Origin: Gnetum montanum
Lineage: Eukaryota > Streptophyta > Gnetopsida > Gnetales > Gnetaceae
NCBI GenBank assembly: GCA_015680685.1
Contig: MNCI01035623.1
Coordinates: forward strand, 131,532-195,531
DNA: 64,000 bases
Direction of reading: 5' to 3'
Position numbers and translations under genes: made by a program. Positions within the stretch are counted from its first letter, which is position 1. Every line of letters starts with the position of its first letter. Under the pieces are notes generated by a model. The model ran no database searches and was not told where the DNA came from. It worked only from the letters and a program-made list of their open reading frames with translations. Of the stretch, positions 11,369 through 22,399 are shown in pieces.

Positions 11369-13603
11369 CTACGTACCCACTACATTGATAGTGTACCTTG
11401 CATTTATTGTGTTTGACAAGTCCTGGTAATCATGCATGGGTTGGCTTTCTGGACAAATTGAATTACTACTATCTAGGATTAGGTCACCTTGATCAATCAT
11501 ATGTTGAATGTCATCTTTCAATGCCCAACAGTAATCCATGTCATGACCACACAATTGGTGGTAGTCACAAAATCGGTCCAGCCTAAAGTTCTTGGGGACT
11601 AGTAGTTCGTTAGGTTGGGCTAAGGAGGGGTTCTTGAGTAGCTCACAATGGCACCTATGGCATTTCAAAGCCTCCTTGTACACTGTCTTGTGTTGGATCT
11701 GGCCAGTTCCCAATAATTGCTTCAGAAGTTCTGAAGGCTTTACAAGTAGAGCCACATAATTTGAGCGATCCTCACACTCAAATTTAGGCCTCAGCTACAG
11801 AGGTGCTTCAAGGATGAAAGGAGTTTCTTGATTGATGCTATTTGAGCTTGTTGTGGGCTCAATAGGCTCTGCAAATGCTTTCTTATTGTTGTTTTTATTA
11901 TTGGACCCCTCAGCAACCGCTGCTACTATCGTTGTCATAGCTTTTCCTTTGTCCTTACCCTTGTTGTGGGCATTTTTGTAGACCACATACACCAGATCTT
12001 TACTAGCCTCTACCGCATCTTGGATGCTCTTAGTTTGAGCAAAGGCTTGGTTGAGGGAGCAGGGAGCAAGGTAATATAAATTAGACTTGATAAAGTTGTT
12101 AACTGTCCCCTTGAAAATTTCCAACAGATGGGCCTCCACGATAGGTTCACAGGTTTCATTCAAGGTGGCACTCCACCACTGTAGAAACTTTTGAACCCAC
12201 TTGAGTGGGTCTTGCTTAATTCCCATGAGCTGGTCCAACGTGACTTCTGATTTCAGGTTGTACTTGAAACGAGTCACAAATTGAGTTAACAACTCCTCCA
12301 AAGTTGAAATGGAAACACATGGGAGTGCTCGATACCAGTCTAGAGCTTTACTCGTTAGGGACATAGTAAAGACACGGATGATAGTATGTGGCCATTATTG
12401 CAATAGCAATGACTCTGACTTAAAAGTAACTAAATGGGCATTGGGATCACCTTCCCCATTATATTTTGTAAAATCGAGTGGCATCCCAGGAGGTAACGAT
12501 AAAATAGACACTACCAAACTAATAGGATCATCATGGCAAAAATTCATGACTTGTACTGTGTCAGAACCAGTAGCCTTGAGGCATTTAACTTCTTTTGTAA
12601 GGGTCTGAATAAGTTGGAAGGCTTGATCCAGACCCGTAGATGGAGAGGTTATTTGTGGAACGGTAAGAGGAGCCATGTTGGGTGGTGGAATAGGGCCATC
12701 CACCATTGACTATGCCATTGGATATGCTGTTTGCGTGGCCGAGGGAACATACAATGACCCTGTAACGAGGTTTGGCATCTGTGGTATCTGGTTTTGATGA
12801 TTGGGGATATGGGACATCTGCATAGGATGCATAATGAGAGGCATGTTTGGAACCCACCATGCTGTAGTGGCGGGTCCTATCGTGTGAGTCGGGATGAACA
12901 TAGGTGTTGTATGTAATTGCAAAGTAGGTATCACGTGTACATATGGTGACATGGGCATACGTGCACGATGAGATGGATTAGGTAATTGCACCTGCTAAGG
13001 AATGATTTGTGACAGGCTACCACCTAGGAGGGTAGTTAGAGAGAGAAAATGTAGCTGGGGTGAGTGCAGGACTCAGTTAGCATTAGATAATGTCAAGGGC
13101 GTGGTGACCATGAACAACGGATTTACGCGGGACATCGTGGAGGGAGGGGCAATGGCAAAATTAGCATGACTACCTCCCTCAGAGTGGGAGTCTAGATCAT
13201 CCTACCCATCATGAAGTGTTTCATCATGGAACAACTCCTCTCATTGTTCTATCGATGTCCTAGCCATCAACATTTGATCTAAGATCCATTGTAGTTGATT
13301 TATCAGGGGTACAGTGGTGTTATGTGAAGGAATAAATTCCTTCCCATTGCATTATATGAACTCGTATTCTCATTTTTCTTCAAGTTCTTATGGATACATG
13401 GGCAAGTTTGTTGCAAGTTTAGCGCAAAGAAAATTATAATGTTCCCTTAGCTGAGCGTGTCCCTCAGGCTCTTTAATTTGAAGCCTAAGGAAGCAGTGTG
13501 GTCGTGTCGGACTAGTTGGTAGCTCAACCATAGGAGGTGTAACTTGCAGAGTCCAAGGATTCTCGAGGTTGACAGTGTCAACAATGGTGGTTGATGTAGC
13601 CAT
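11369..13603 (-). pseudogene. Element A gag (capsid/nucleocapsid) (defective)
   Basis: Structural protein of the virus-like particle. The ATG at 13603 opens with MATSTTIVDT and is followed by HYNFLCAKLATNLP, shared with B and C. A Pro/Ser/Thr/Met-rich variable segment covers about 13340-12700. The Retrotrans_gag-like capsid core is at 12560-11980 (LPPGMPLDFTKYNGEGDPNAH, ALDWYRALP, LLTQFVTRFKYNL, FIKSNLYYLAP). A KGKDKGKA basic stretch and an Asn-rich linker follow. The C-terminal knuckle RFCDYHQLCGHDMDYC at about 11585-11520 is of the C-x2-H-x5-H-x4-C type seen in Tat gags. Several stops and a frameshift between the two halves of the N-terminal region break the gene. Confidence 0.9.
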
Positions 13604-13833
13604 TCTCTACGTGGTTCGATAGTAATGACAATAAGGATAGATATCGCAAGGGAAAAGGCAAACTAAGGCAATAATTGGGATTTCTACCCTGTAGGATTCC
13701 AAAGGAATCATCAAAGTGACCGATCTGCACCACACAATCTCGTAAAGAACCACAGAGGTATTACATTTACGTCAATCGAAAATGGGTACAGATAGCTTAC
13801 AGGACTACCTATAAAGTGTGGATCAGATATGAA
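13604..13833 (-). other. Element A 5' leader between PBS and gag
   Basis: About 230 bp of non-coding leader between the primer-binding site and the gag ATG at 13603. No repeats or conserved box recognised. It is much shorter than the leaders of B (about 780 bp) and C (about 600 bp). Confidence 0.6.
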
Positions 13834-13852
13834 GGCCCTCCCTCTAGCGCCA
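13834..13852 (-). promoter_or_regulatory. Element A primer-binding site
   Basis: On the minus strand TGGCGCTAGAGGGAGGGCC starts six bases inside the LTR end (…TTACA). B (27200) and C (46218) carry near-identical 19-mers at the same spacing, which identifies the tRNA-primed minus-strand start. Only the first six bases match what I recall of the plant tRNA-Asp 3' end; the primer tRNA is left open. Confidence 0.8.
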
Positions 13853-13858
13853 GAAAAT

Positions 13859-15382
13859 TGTAACGATGGAAAACACCAGTCACTATAAATACCAAGAAAA
13901 TTTTCATGTACACAGTTCCAACCCCAGATTTGTGCGAGGACTATGCTGGAGAAGACAAATCTGAGGTGCCCTAAACGGTCTTGTCGATCAGATAGGAACT
14001 TGCTTAATCAGTAAAATTTTGTAATAATTGGATTGCAAAATGGCGATTTCAATGAGGAGATATAATATCGTTAATCTTGAAGGTAATTAAAATTGATGTA
14101 AATGATTTAAAGCAATTGCAAGATCTATCTAGGTAGGATGCAAGAAAATGGATTTAGAAAGTGTGCAATCCCAAGATTTGGGATTTAACTTATGAACAAA
14201 GTATGTTGGATACAACGATTACAGGGGGACTTCGGTTTAGACGAAGCACATGCCAATAGAAAGAAATCTATTTAAAGATAAAACAAGCAAAGGTTGATAT
14301 ACCTTGTTCTAGCCAATCTGGGCGCAAGGGACTCAGACCCAAAGCAGAATATCCATTAACTAGCTATTTCTGATCAAAGATTCTTGCTAGTCACCTTCGA
14401 TGCTCTTACGATTTTTTGATCCTCTTTTGCTCTCTTATCAATCTTTTCCAAAAGTTGTCAATGATTGCCAATGAAAGAAAATTGATCATGGAGAAAATTT
14501 TCCTATCAAGAGAAATTTTTTGCCAACCCCTTGATCCTTGTCAACTAGAGTATTTATAAGGTTAGGCTTAAGAGAAAAACATGGTTTAGATGACGCATGT
14601 CTTGAACCTACAAAATACCATTGACTTGATGTGTTTGTGTTTGAAGCTTACAGCGCCATGCTACATTACGCTCTAAAGCGTAATGCGTCGTAATCTACTT
14701 TTGCTGGAGCTTTGGCAACAAACTGTTCTTTGGTTATGCTATAATATGCTAGAGAGCATATTGTGACGTATGAACTACTGATGCCTAAATTGTGTTATCT
14801 CTATCATTGCTTGTATTATGCTACATTATGCTGCATAGCGTAATTCAGCGTAAAATAGTGAACCTGCAAAAAATTGAAGTGTTTTCATCGTGCTTCCCTT
14901 GTTTCTGTCTAGTATTTCCAGGGTTTATTATGCTACACTACGTAATGTAGTGTAATAGGCCCTTAGCCGAAAAAGAAAACTTGTTGAGATGTGCGGCATG
15001 CTACAAATCCTTGCTTAAGCCTTGAGATTTTGCTGGACCATCGAGGTTTTGAATTTTTCCATCTCCGTTGTTGCGATTAGATGGACTATCTTTTAGCATT
15101 ACACTGCGTTATCCTACATTACGTTGTGTTGCGTAATGTAGTGTATTATGCCAAAAGTTAAGATTTTCGAAACATAAAAAACTCACGAAGTTGAAGGCTT
15201 GCTATTGTGCACCCCTTGTCTTGTTCTGTCCATTGGAGTCTATTACGCTATGCTACGTAGTGTGGCACAATAGACCCTTAGACGAAAAGGGAACTTGCTA
15301 AGCCGCGACTTGTCGCAAATCCTTGCCTGAGTTGCAAGATTTTGCTGAACCGCTGAGGCTTTGAAATTTTCATGTTATTTCA
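13859..15382 (-). repeat. Element A 5' LTR (A-type)
   Basis: 1524 bp. On the element strand it begins TGAAAT and ends TTACA. It matches the solo LTR at 19693-21258 along its length. The U5 end holds a block shared by the A, C and E LTRs (13965-14002). A TATA-type box (TTATAAATA, 14551-14560) marks the probable Pol II start. U3 is rich in words made from TTACG, GCGTAA and CTACATTACG, including a perfect inverted repeat ACACTAC/GTAGTGT at 14935-14953. A segment of about 130 bp is duplicated inside U3 (about 14930-15060 and 15235-15375). Confidence 0.92.
14551..14560 (-). promoter_or_regulatory. Element A LTR TATA box
   Basis: CTTATAAATA on the minus strand. Equivalent boxes: solo LTR 20424-20433, E 16731-16740, C 45543-45550 and 62360-62367, B 26608-26615 and 42660-42667, D 63569-63576. 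Position between U3 words and the conserved U5 block fits a Pol II core promoter. Confidence 0.65.
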
Positions 15383-16053
15383 ATAGTAATGTTGAAAGGT
15401 GACATGATTGGAAGAGTCATGCTAAGAAATAGGTTGTTGAACATAGTACTCATATGGATCTCATTCTTAGTAAGGTTATTGCTATCTTAGTGGTGGCATC
15501 CCCCATGATTGTGGGTGCTACCATTGCTAATACTGCTCATATGGTTTTGGCCAAACTCCACTTGGATAATAAGCTTATAAATACTAGTGGAATTGCCTTG
15601 GATAGCCTTGAGGATAAGGAAATATTGTAAGTTCTTACCTTCTTACCTCTCTAGAATTCAACACATATACCCTAGACTCTTGCAAGTGTGACACAATAGG
15701 GAAACATCCTTTAGGATGTTCATATTGACAAATGTTACATCCACCATCATCATTTGATTTAGTTTCCACAACTTCTTCTACTACAGTAGCTTTGCCTTTA
15801 CCCCTTTGGTAAGCACATTCAACTTCTTTTCACCTCCTATGTTCACAATCACTACTCTACTCTCTTGATTCTTCTATGACTTTTAGAGCAGTTTGGAATT
15901 TTTTATCCAAAAAGTTCCATAATTTATCAACCTTGACCAATATATCAGAAGCATAATTTTGGATTGGTATGGTTTTTCACTACCCCACCTCATCAAGTAA
16001 TGACTCCTGCTCATTGTTACAGAATCAAACTTCCCTTTTTGTAATGGAAGGAT
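15383..16053. other. Unclassified flank between elements A and E
   Basis: This is the pre-existing sequence into which A and E inserted. On the minus strand 15786-15600 reads in one frame as a basic stretch (RGKGKATVVEE) followed by DDGGCNICQYEHPKGCF, a CxxC-x4-H arrangement that could be the nucleocapsid end of an older gag. Frames on both sides are broken. I cannot assign a family. The five bases before the E LTR (aggat, 16049-16053) would be E's target duplication. Confidence 0.3.
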
Positions 16054-17553
16054 TGTAATAATCAAAAATGTCAGCAACTAGAACACCAAGGTCCATGGGT
16101 GCACAGCCTAGTCTTGAGTCCATGTGAGGGCTTGCAAGAGGTAAAGATGGGGTGCCTTGAATGATCTTATCAATTGAATAGGGACTTACTAGATGCAACC
16201 GAATTGTAGCATGGTTAGCTACAATGCTGATGCTAAACACTGCTAAGTGTTCAAAAGGTATCAATAGTGTCAACTAGGTTAAGTGTAGTCAAGAGTTTTT
16301 ATGAAAATAAAGATGTCAACATGTGGGGATCATAATCCAAGTGTAGTTTTAGGCACAACTATGTGGTGAAATAGTAAAAAATGCAAATAAAATGCTAAAA
16401 ATGCAAATAGAGAGAGAGAGAAAGAGAACATCACTCCAAATGGGGTTGAGTGTAGTTAACACCAAAAGGGTTTAGAAGGTACATGATGTACAAAAAGTGC
16501 ATTGGATAGCATAGTCATAGTCTTAGAGGTGTCTAGCCATGAAGATTGGTATTTTGCTAAGGTGTCTACATCTACCAGGTTAGCTACCATGGTGTACCAT
16601 TGGATTTGGTGTTCTAGTGGACTATAGTGGGCTACAGTGCTATGCAACTTTACCTCTCTCTGGTTCATCAAAATGGCTTTGTTTTATCAACTCTTTGATT
16701 TTCCAACCTTGAAAACATTGAGGGCAAGGGTATTTATAGGCCTGAGGTTAGCATGAAATGTGGGATGGCTACCACATGACAAAGGGGATGGTTGGGACTA
16801 TGCTACCATCCAACTATGTTTTCCCTTAGGCTAATGGTGTTATGCTCTACTATGCTCTGTTGGACTCTATGAGACTATGAGACTGTGACTACATTGCCAA
16901 TTGCATGTGTATGCTGAGAAGATCGCAAGGTACCTAAAAAGATGCAATTCTGGAGACTAGGCTTCAGGACTACACTATCCATTTTTTCACATGGGGTCAA
17001 GTTTAGTTACAATTTTGGGGCAGAAAAGGAGGTACAAAAAAAGAAGCATTTTGTTCACAATGTTTGCTAAAGGTGAGTTGGAGCTGGGCTGAGTGCCAGT
17101 GTTGTGTTATGGAGGTTGCTAGAGATTGTCCTACTTGGCTATGCTTAACTATGCTCTGGACTATGGGAGATCATAGTCTTACACTTAGAAAAAAATTGTA
17201 AACAATGGCTATGTGCTAACTATGCTCTCCAATAGAGGCTAACTATGCCCCTGACTGGGGGTGAGTGTAGTTCCAACACTTGTCAAAACTTGTGGAAACT
17301 AGCTTCTAGTTGACTATGCTCTCCATGAGAGGTTAACTATGCTCTGGGGTAGTAGATAGCATAGTCCTAGCAATTAGAAAAATTTGCAATGGTTGGCTTT
17401 GTGTTGACATAGAAAAAATTGCAAAACTAGCCTTCGTGTTGACTACGTTATCCATGAGAGGCTAACTATGCTTTGAAATAGTGGAAAGCATAGTCCCAAA
17501 ACTTAGAAAAATTTATGGTTGGGATGCCATTGTATGGATTTGGTTGTGTTTCA
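16054..17553 (-). repeat. Element E 3' LTR (E-type)
   Basis: 1500 bp. On the element strand it starts TGAAACACAACC and ends ATTACA. The start is preceded by a polypurine tract (AAAAAAAAGGGGCTAA, complement at 17554-17569), the equivalent of the tracts before the B and C 3' LTRs. The U5 end aligns with the A-type LTR (tgtaat-atc-aaaaatgtcagcaactag; conserved block 16151-16188). TATA-type box at 16731-16740. U3 is filled with variants of gactatgctctcc and ggctaactatgctctgg. Confidence 0.85.
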
Positions 17554-18514
17554 TTAGCCCCTTTTTTTTATGTCTAGAGGAGTGGCCCAAAGGATGTCAA
17601 CAAAGAATAGAAAAACACCATAACAAGCTTGGCACCAACATTGCTCTTCCATGCATGGTCAAATGTCACTACACCATGTTCAAGAGCACTATGGATAGTG
17701 ATATGCTAGATAGTAGGTGAGAAACAAGAGTAAAAGATGTAGGTGTTGTGCTAAGGATAAAAGGGAACATGAGGTGCAAAGAGGGTATTATGATGCCATG
17801 GCTAATGGTGACCATGGCACTAGAGTGGATTTCCCTTAAAAGCATTGACCTTTTGTTAGATTTATTGTGAGAGAGTTAAGGTGGATTTAGGGCTAGGCTA
17901 ACTACAAAACTACTTTGCTATTGGATTGCTTGGTGAAATGCTTTTCCTCCCTTTTCTTTGTAGGGTGAGCCTTCTTTGAGCTCTACATGTTACTAAATGC
18001 TTACTATAGAGTGAAATGCTTCTCATCAAGTGAATTGTTTGTCACTAGATGGGCTTTGCTTCATCATTGATGAAACAACATGGTGTCTGTATGATAGGTG
18101 TTTCCTCCCTGGGATGACTTATGTTACATCTTCCTGGGTTTGATTAGCTAACAAACTCTTTCCAGGGGATGACTTACATTACATCCACCTTAGGAAGCTT
18201 GATGTTTGATGAGATATGTAAAGAGGGTACCATGTGATCACAACACATGAGCATCAAAAGGGTTTGCCAACTTTGCTAGATGGAGAATGAAAAGGTATCT
18301 GAATATAGGAGTAGGTGTGAGTAGGCTATATCAAGATGAGGGGGATGTGCACTCTTTGAGAGGCTTATCTAGTTCAATCATGCACATCAAAGTGATGTGA
18401 TGACTTATTGCTATGATGAAATGCACCTTTGCATGACTACTTGGGGCTTTGTCCCACAAACACAACTTTGAAAAAACAAGAAAACCACACAAGACAAAAA
18501 ATGGCAATAAATGG

Positions 18515-19000
18515 TAGGGGGTGAAGATGTTGTAAGTGCTTCAAAGGCTATCCCCATTTCAAGAGCTCAAAAGCCAGTAAAATTGTAGGGGGTGAAGATG
18601 TTGTAAGTGCTCCAAAGGCTACACCCATTGCAAGTTCTCAAAATCCAAAAAAATTATGAGGGGCCAAGATAATGCAAGTGCTACAAAGGTTGCATCCATT
18701 GCAAGTGCTCAAAAGCTAGGAAAATCATAGGGAGTTAAGATGTTGCAAGTGCTCTAAAGGCTAGGCCCATTGAAAGCACTCAAAAGCCCACAAAATTGTA
18801 GGGGACCAAGATGCTACAAGTGCTCCAAAGGCTAGACCCATTGCAAGTGTTCAAATGCCAGCAAAATCATAGAGAGTGAAGATGTTGCAAGTGCTCCAAA
18901 GGCTAGGCCCATTGTAAGCACTCAAAAGCCCACAAAATTGTAGGGGGCCAAGATGCTACAAGTGCTCCAAAGGCTAGACCCATTTCAAGTGCTCAATTTT
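18515..19000. repeat. 71-bp tandem array with 142-bp higher-order pattern
   Basis: Seven units. The landmark …aagatgttg/…aagatgcta starts at 18521, 18592, 18663, 18734, 18805, 18876 and 18947, exactly 71 bp apart each time. Later units alternate between a gttaagatgttgc/gtgaagatgttgc type and a ccaagatgctac type, so units 4-5 and 6-7 form two copies of a 142-bp dimer. Embedded in the 3' UTR of element E. Confidence 0.95.
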
Positions 19001-19084
19001 GGGACTACAGGATGCTTTCCTACATGGTGTAAAAGGAGTGCAAGGATTATGCTCACTCACTCACTTACAAGAGGATGGAAGGAA

Positions 19085-19545
19085 TTACCTAGTTTAAGCA
19101 TTGGTAGACCATGGCCTTACTATTTTAAGATCCTAGAAGACTATGAACCCAATTTAAGGTCTTGACAGACCATGTTGTGCTAGTTTATAGTCCTAGTAGA
19201 TTGCTATGTGCTAGTTTAACATCCTAGTGGACATGTTGTGCCACTTTAAAGTCATGGTGGATTGCTAGTTTATAGTCATAGTAGACACATTATGCTAATT
19301 TAATGTTGTGATCAAAGAATGAGCTATGCTAGTTTAGTATGATAGTGGACAAATTATTTTCTATTTTAGCATCATGGTGGATGATCTATGCTAGTTTAAT
19401 ATCATAGCAGATGAATGCTTTGCCAGTTTAACATCGTAGAGGATAACTGTGTCAATTTAGCATAGTAGTGGACATGTTGTGCTAGTTTAGAGTCATAGTG
19501 AATGACTATGCTAGTTTAGCATCATAGCATATGAATGCTCATCTT
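19085..19545 (-). repeat. Element E TTAAACTAG-type motif cluster in 3' UTR
   Basis: At least ten copies of ctagtttaNNgtcNtNgNNga variants (plus strand), spaced 30-45 bp, for example tgctagtttaacatcctagtgg near 19208 and tgctagtttagcatcatagca near 19509. Equivalent clusters lie after integrase in A, B and C. Confidence 0.8.
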
Positions 19546-19571
19546 GTTCTATTGATGTGTGATTCTGCATG

Positions 19572-22399
19572 TTAGATGTAATATGGCTTCAAGTACACAT
19601 GGTTCACTAGATTAGCAAACTCATTTCTGGCTTGGTTAGCAATCTTGAATGCTCCGTTATCGTAGGCCTTAGTGACTAGGAAAGGCCCTTCCTGTAACAA
19701 CGGAAAATGTCAGTAGCTGGAAATACCAAACAAAAATCCATGTACACAGTCTTAACCATGGATCCATGTGAGGGTCGTGCTGGAGGAAATGAATCTGCAG
19801 TGCCCTGAACAGTCTTGTCAATCAGACAGGGACTTACTCAATCAGTAAATCGATGAAGATTGTAGATATTCTATGGAACAATCTGATTCAGTGAATTGCC
19901 AAAGGGGAAGAAAATAATATGGATAACAACAACGTCCACACAACTGGAAGGATCGAATTTAAGAAAAATGCGCAATTCCAAGATCTGTACTTTGACCCGA
20001 AAACTGGGTATATTGCATACAAATTTCCAATGGAAAGGCTCCGCTTATCTTGTGCTAAGCATACACAAAATAACAAGAAAACTGTTCAACAAGGAGTACA
20101 GGATGGAGTTCGATCTACCTCGTAAGCTAGAGATGGGATGTAAGAAAGGTCAAGCTCTGATGTCTATTGATCAAATGTTTCTGATCAATAAACCTTACAA
20201 ACCGCACCAGATAATCTCTCGATCTCTAATCTGCTCTTTTTTCCTTCAATAGTCTCTGCTCAAAGCTGCCAATGATCGCCAATGGAGAGAGTTGTGTTTC
20301 CACCAAAGGACTGATTGCTCCTACTGCAAAATGCTCAAAAAAAATGTCTTCTATCTCTGCTAAAAGGTGATGCTGCCAAAAGTTATAGATGCCAGGGGGT
20401 CTTTGTTTCTTCACCAACTGGAGTATTTATAAGTTCGAAAACATATGGAGAAAACATGGCCCTGATGACACATGTCCCGAACCTTCAAAATACCGTTGAC
20501 CTGGTAAACTTTATGTTGAAGTTGGGTACGTCGCGTCACATTTTGGGAAGGGGAGAAAAATATGTTGTTGACCACTTCTGCCCAAGCTGCTTCATGATTA
20601 TGCATAATACACTCATTAGTGTATTGCGTGTGTGGATAGCAGATGCGTAACTGCTTTAGCCAATTTTATGATGTATTACACTTGTTTATGCTACGTTATG
20701 TGGCAGAGCGTAATAGAGTATGGGAGTAGTTGATGCCAGCTGTTTTATGCTTATTTACAATGAAAAGCGTAATAGAGCGTAAAGATGGTCAACTTTACAA
20801 AGAATTACACTTGTCCACACTACGTAGTGTAATAAGCATAATGCGACCAATCTGCAAAGAAAAGAAGTCAATCTGCAGCTCTTCCTTGTACCTTGACTTT
20901 GTCTTCTTTGAAGCTCATTACGCTGCCCTACGTAATGGAGCGTAAACTCGGCCCTGAGCAAAAGACTTAGCCAAATATGCGACAAGTTTTAAACTTTAGA
21001 CTTCATCAAAACTACCGAAGTAAGTTGCTTTCTGATATCAGGCTATGCTAAATAGAATTACATTGAGCGACACTACGCTATGTTGCGTAATGTAGCGTAA
21101 AGAGAGAAAACAAAGTAAGTTTAAAATCTATGAGAAACTCGGAGACTTGATGCTACGCACCTCTTTGCTTTATTCTGTCTTCTGAATTGCTATCGCAAAC
21201 TTCCGCCCAAATCACGAATCTTTGCCTGAGGCTGATTCGCAATTTCTACAATGTTTCACTTCCCAGTTGGCTAAGAATTTATATATGAGTTTGGAATGGC
21301 CTTGAGGACTAAGCCCCTTTTCTTGATCAAGCATAGATGTTGGTTGTGATGATGGTTTTTCCATTGCCTTTCTTGATACCACTTGATGTGATCAAGTGTA
21401 CACATATGCTCCTCCTCTATTAAGTCAAGGTCTATGGTTCTCAACTCATTATTCTAACCTTTGTTAATGAAATTTGAAAGGATTACCTAGAGTGATCGAA
21501 CCTACAATTCAATTGAAAAAATTGCTTCAAATCCATAAATGAGACTATAAGGCATCATACCTATTGTTATTCAGTGTGTTATGCAGTAGGCCCAAAGTGC
21601 GTAGATTAGTTGCTCATGCCATCATCGTTTGTTGTTGCTTAGAATTTTCTTGAGAAGGTTGACGATGACCTTGTTAGTGGCCTATTTTTAACAATTTTCT
21701 TGAGGGTAGTATGGTAATAAAAAGGAATGTTTGATGCAAAAGTGCTCACAAAAGGCTTTAGTTTTGGCACTACTAAACTATGGCCCATTTTCCATTACTA
21801 TGGTGATGGGTAAGCTAAAACGAGTCACTATGTTATCTAAGATGATTTCGCAAACTTGTTGCAATGTCATCTTCCTAAGGGAAATAACCTCAACCCATCT
21901 GGTAAAATACTTAGTCATGATTATTATGATGCTATGCCTTACAAAGGACTTAGGCTTTATGGATCTAATGATGTCCAAGCCCCAACATTAGAATGGTCAC
22001 ATGATTTACGTTATATGTAATTCATTTGGTGGAACATGCATTAAGTTACCATAATGTTCACAAATGTCACATGTCTTGACCTTTGAGATGCAATCATGCT
22101 CTATGTAAGGCCAATAGTAGCCTAGCCATCTAATTTTTTTGCCATTTCCCTAGGTGCTATGTGGCCTCCAAATAGTTCTTTGTGGACTTACTCAATGATC
22201 ATTTGTGTTTCACTATTTCTTATGTAGGTTAGCAATATGCCATCATAGGATCTATGACATAACGTGTTATCTCCTACAATGATGTACTACCATGAACTTT
22301 TGTGCACTACATCTTTTTTGGTAGTAGTTAAATGTTGCAAAGGTTGACCTTATAGGAGGTAGGCCTTGATGTTGTTATACCACTCTCTCATGTGGGTTG
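19572..22399 (-). pseudogene. Element E integrase, interrupted by a solo LTR (defective)
   Basis: The C-terminus (LKPYYI-equivalent, stop at 19572) runs to 19692, is split by the solo LTR plus its duplicated cttcc, and resumes at 21264 with the WEG-type motif region. The core is readable at 21978-21778: LDIIRSI-like start, YFTRWVEVISLRK, then MENGP where active copies have TDNGP, so the second catalytic Asp is lost. The HHCC zinc module is at about 22170-22060. Numerous stops and indels. The interruption shows that the integrase was already in place before the A-type element landed. Confidence 0.8.
19693..21258 (-). repeat. Solo LTR of the A-type family inside element E integrase
   Basis: 1566 bp, beginning tgtaac and ending tttca on the plus strand, so TG…CA on the element strand. 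It is flanked by the 5-bp direct repeat cttcc (19688-19692 and 21259-21263). It aligns over its length with A's 5' LTR, including the U5 block (19800-19835), the TATA-type box (20424-20433) and U3 words such as gcgtaatgtagcgtaa. No internal domain remains, so the element was removed by LTR-LTR recombination. Removing it restores the integrase C-terminal reading seen in A. Confidence 0.95.

Larger units (their letters stand above)
1..15382 (-). mobile_element. Element A: Tat/Ogre-like Ty3/gypsy LTR retrotransposon, 3' end cut by window edge
   Basis: Read on the minus strand the order is 5' LTR (13859-15382), primer-binding site (13834-13852), gag (13603-11369), protease (about 11368-9939), spacer, an antisense gene on the plus strand (4965-9422), spacer, RT/RNase H/aRNase H (4374-2250), integrase (2249-907) and 3' UTR (906-1). 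The 3' LTR is not in the window. Two RNase H modules and the lack of a chromodomain place it in the Tat/Ogre lineage. All reading frames carry stops or frameshifts, so this copy is defective. The five bases right of the LTR, atagt, are the expected target duplication but their partner is off the window. Confidence 0.93.
17554..19571 (-). other. Element E 3' UTR
   Basis: About 2 kb between integrase and the 3' LTR. It contains the polypurine tract at its left end, about 900 bp with nothing I recognise (17570-18500), a 71-bp tandem array (18515-19000) and the TTAAACTAG-type motif cluster (19085-19545) next to integrase. No coding region recognised. Confidence 0.7.

Noticed and set aside
17481-17720. 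79-codon open frame
   Set aside because: It crosses the right border of the E 3' LTR and the polypurine tract, so it is chance.
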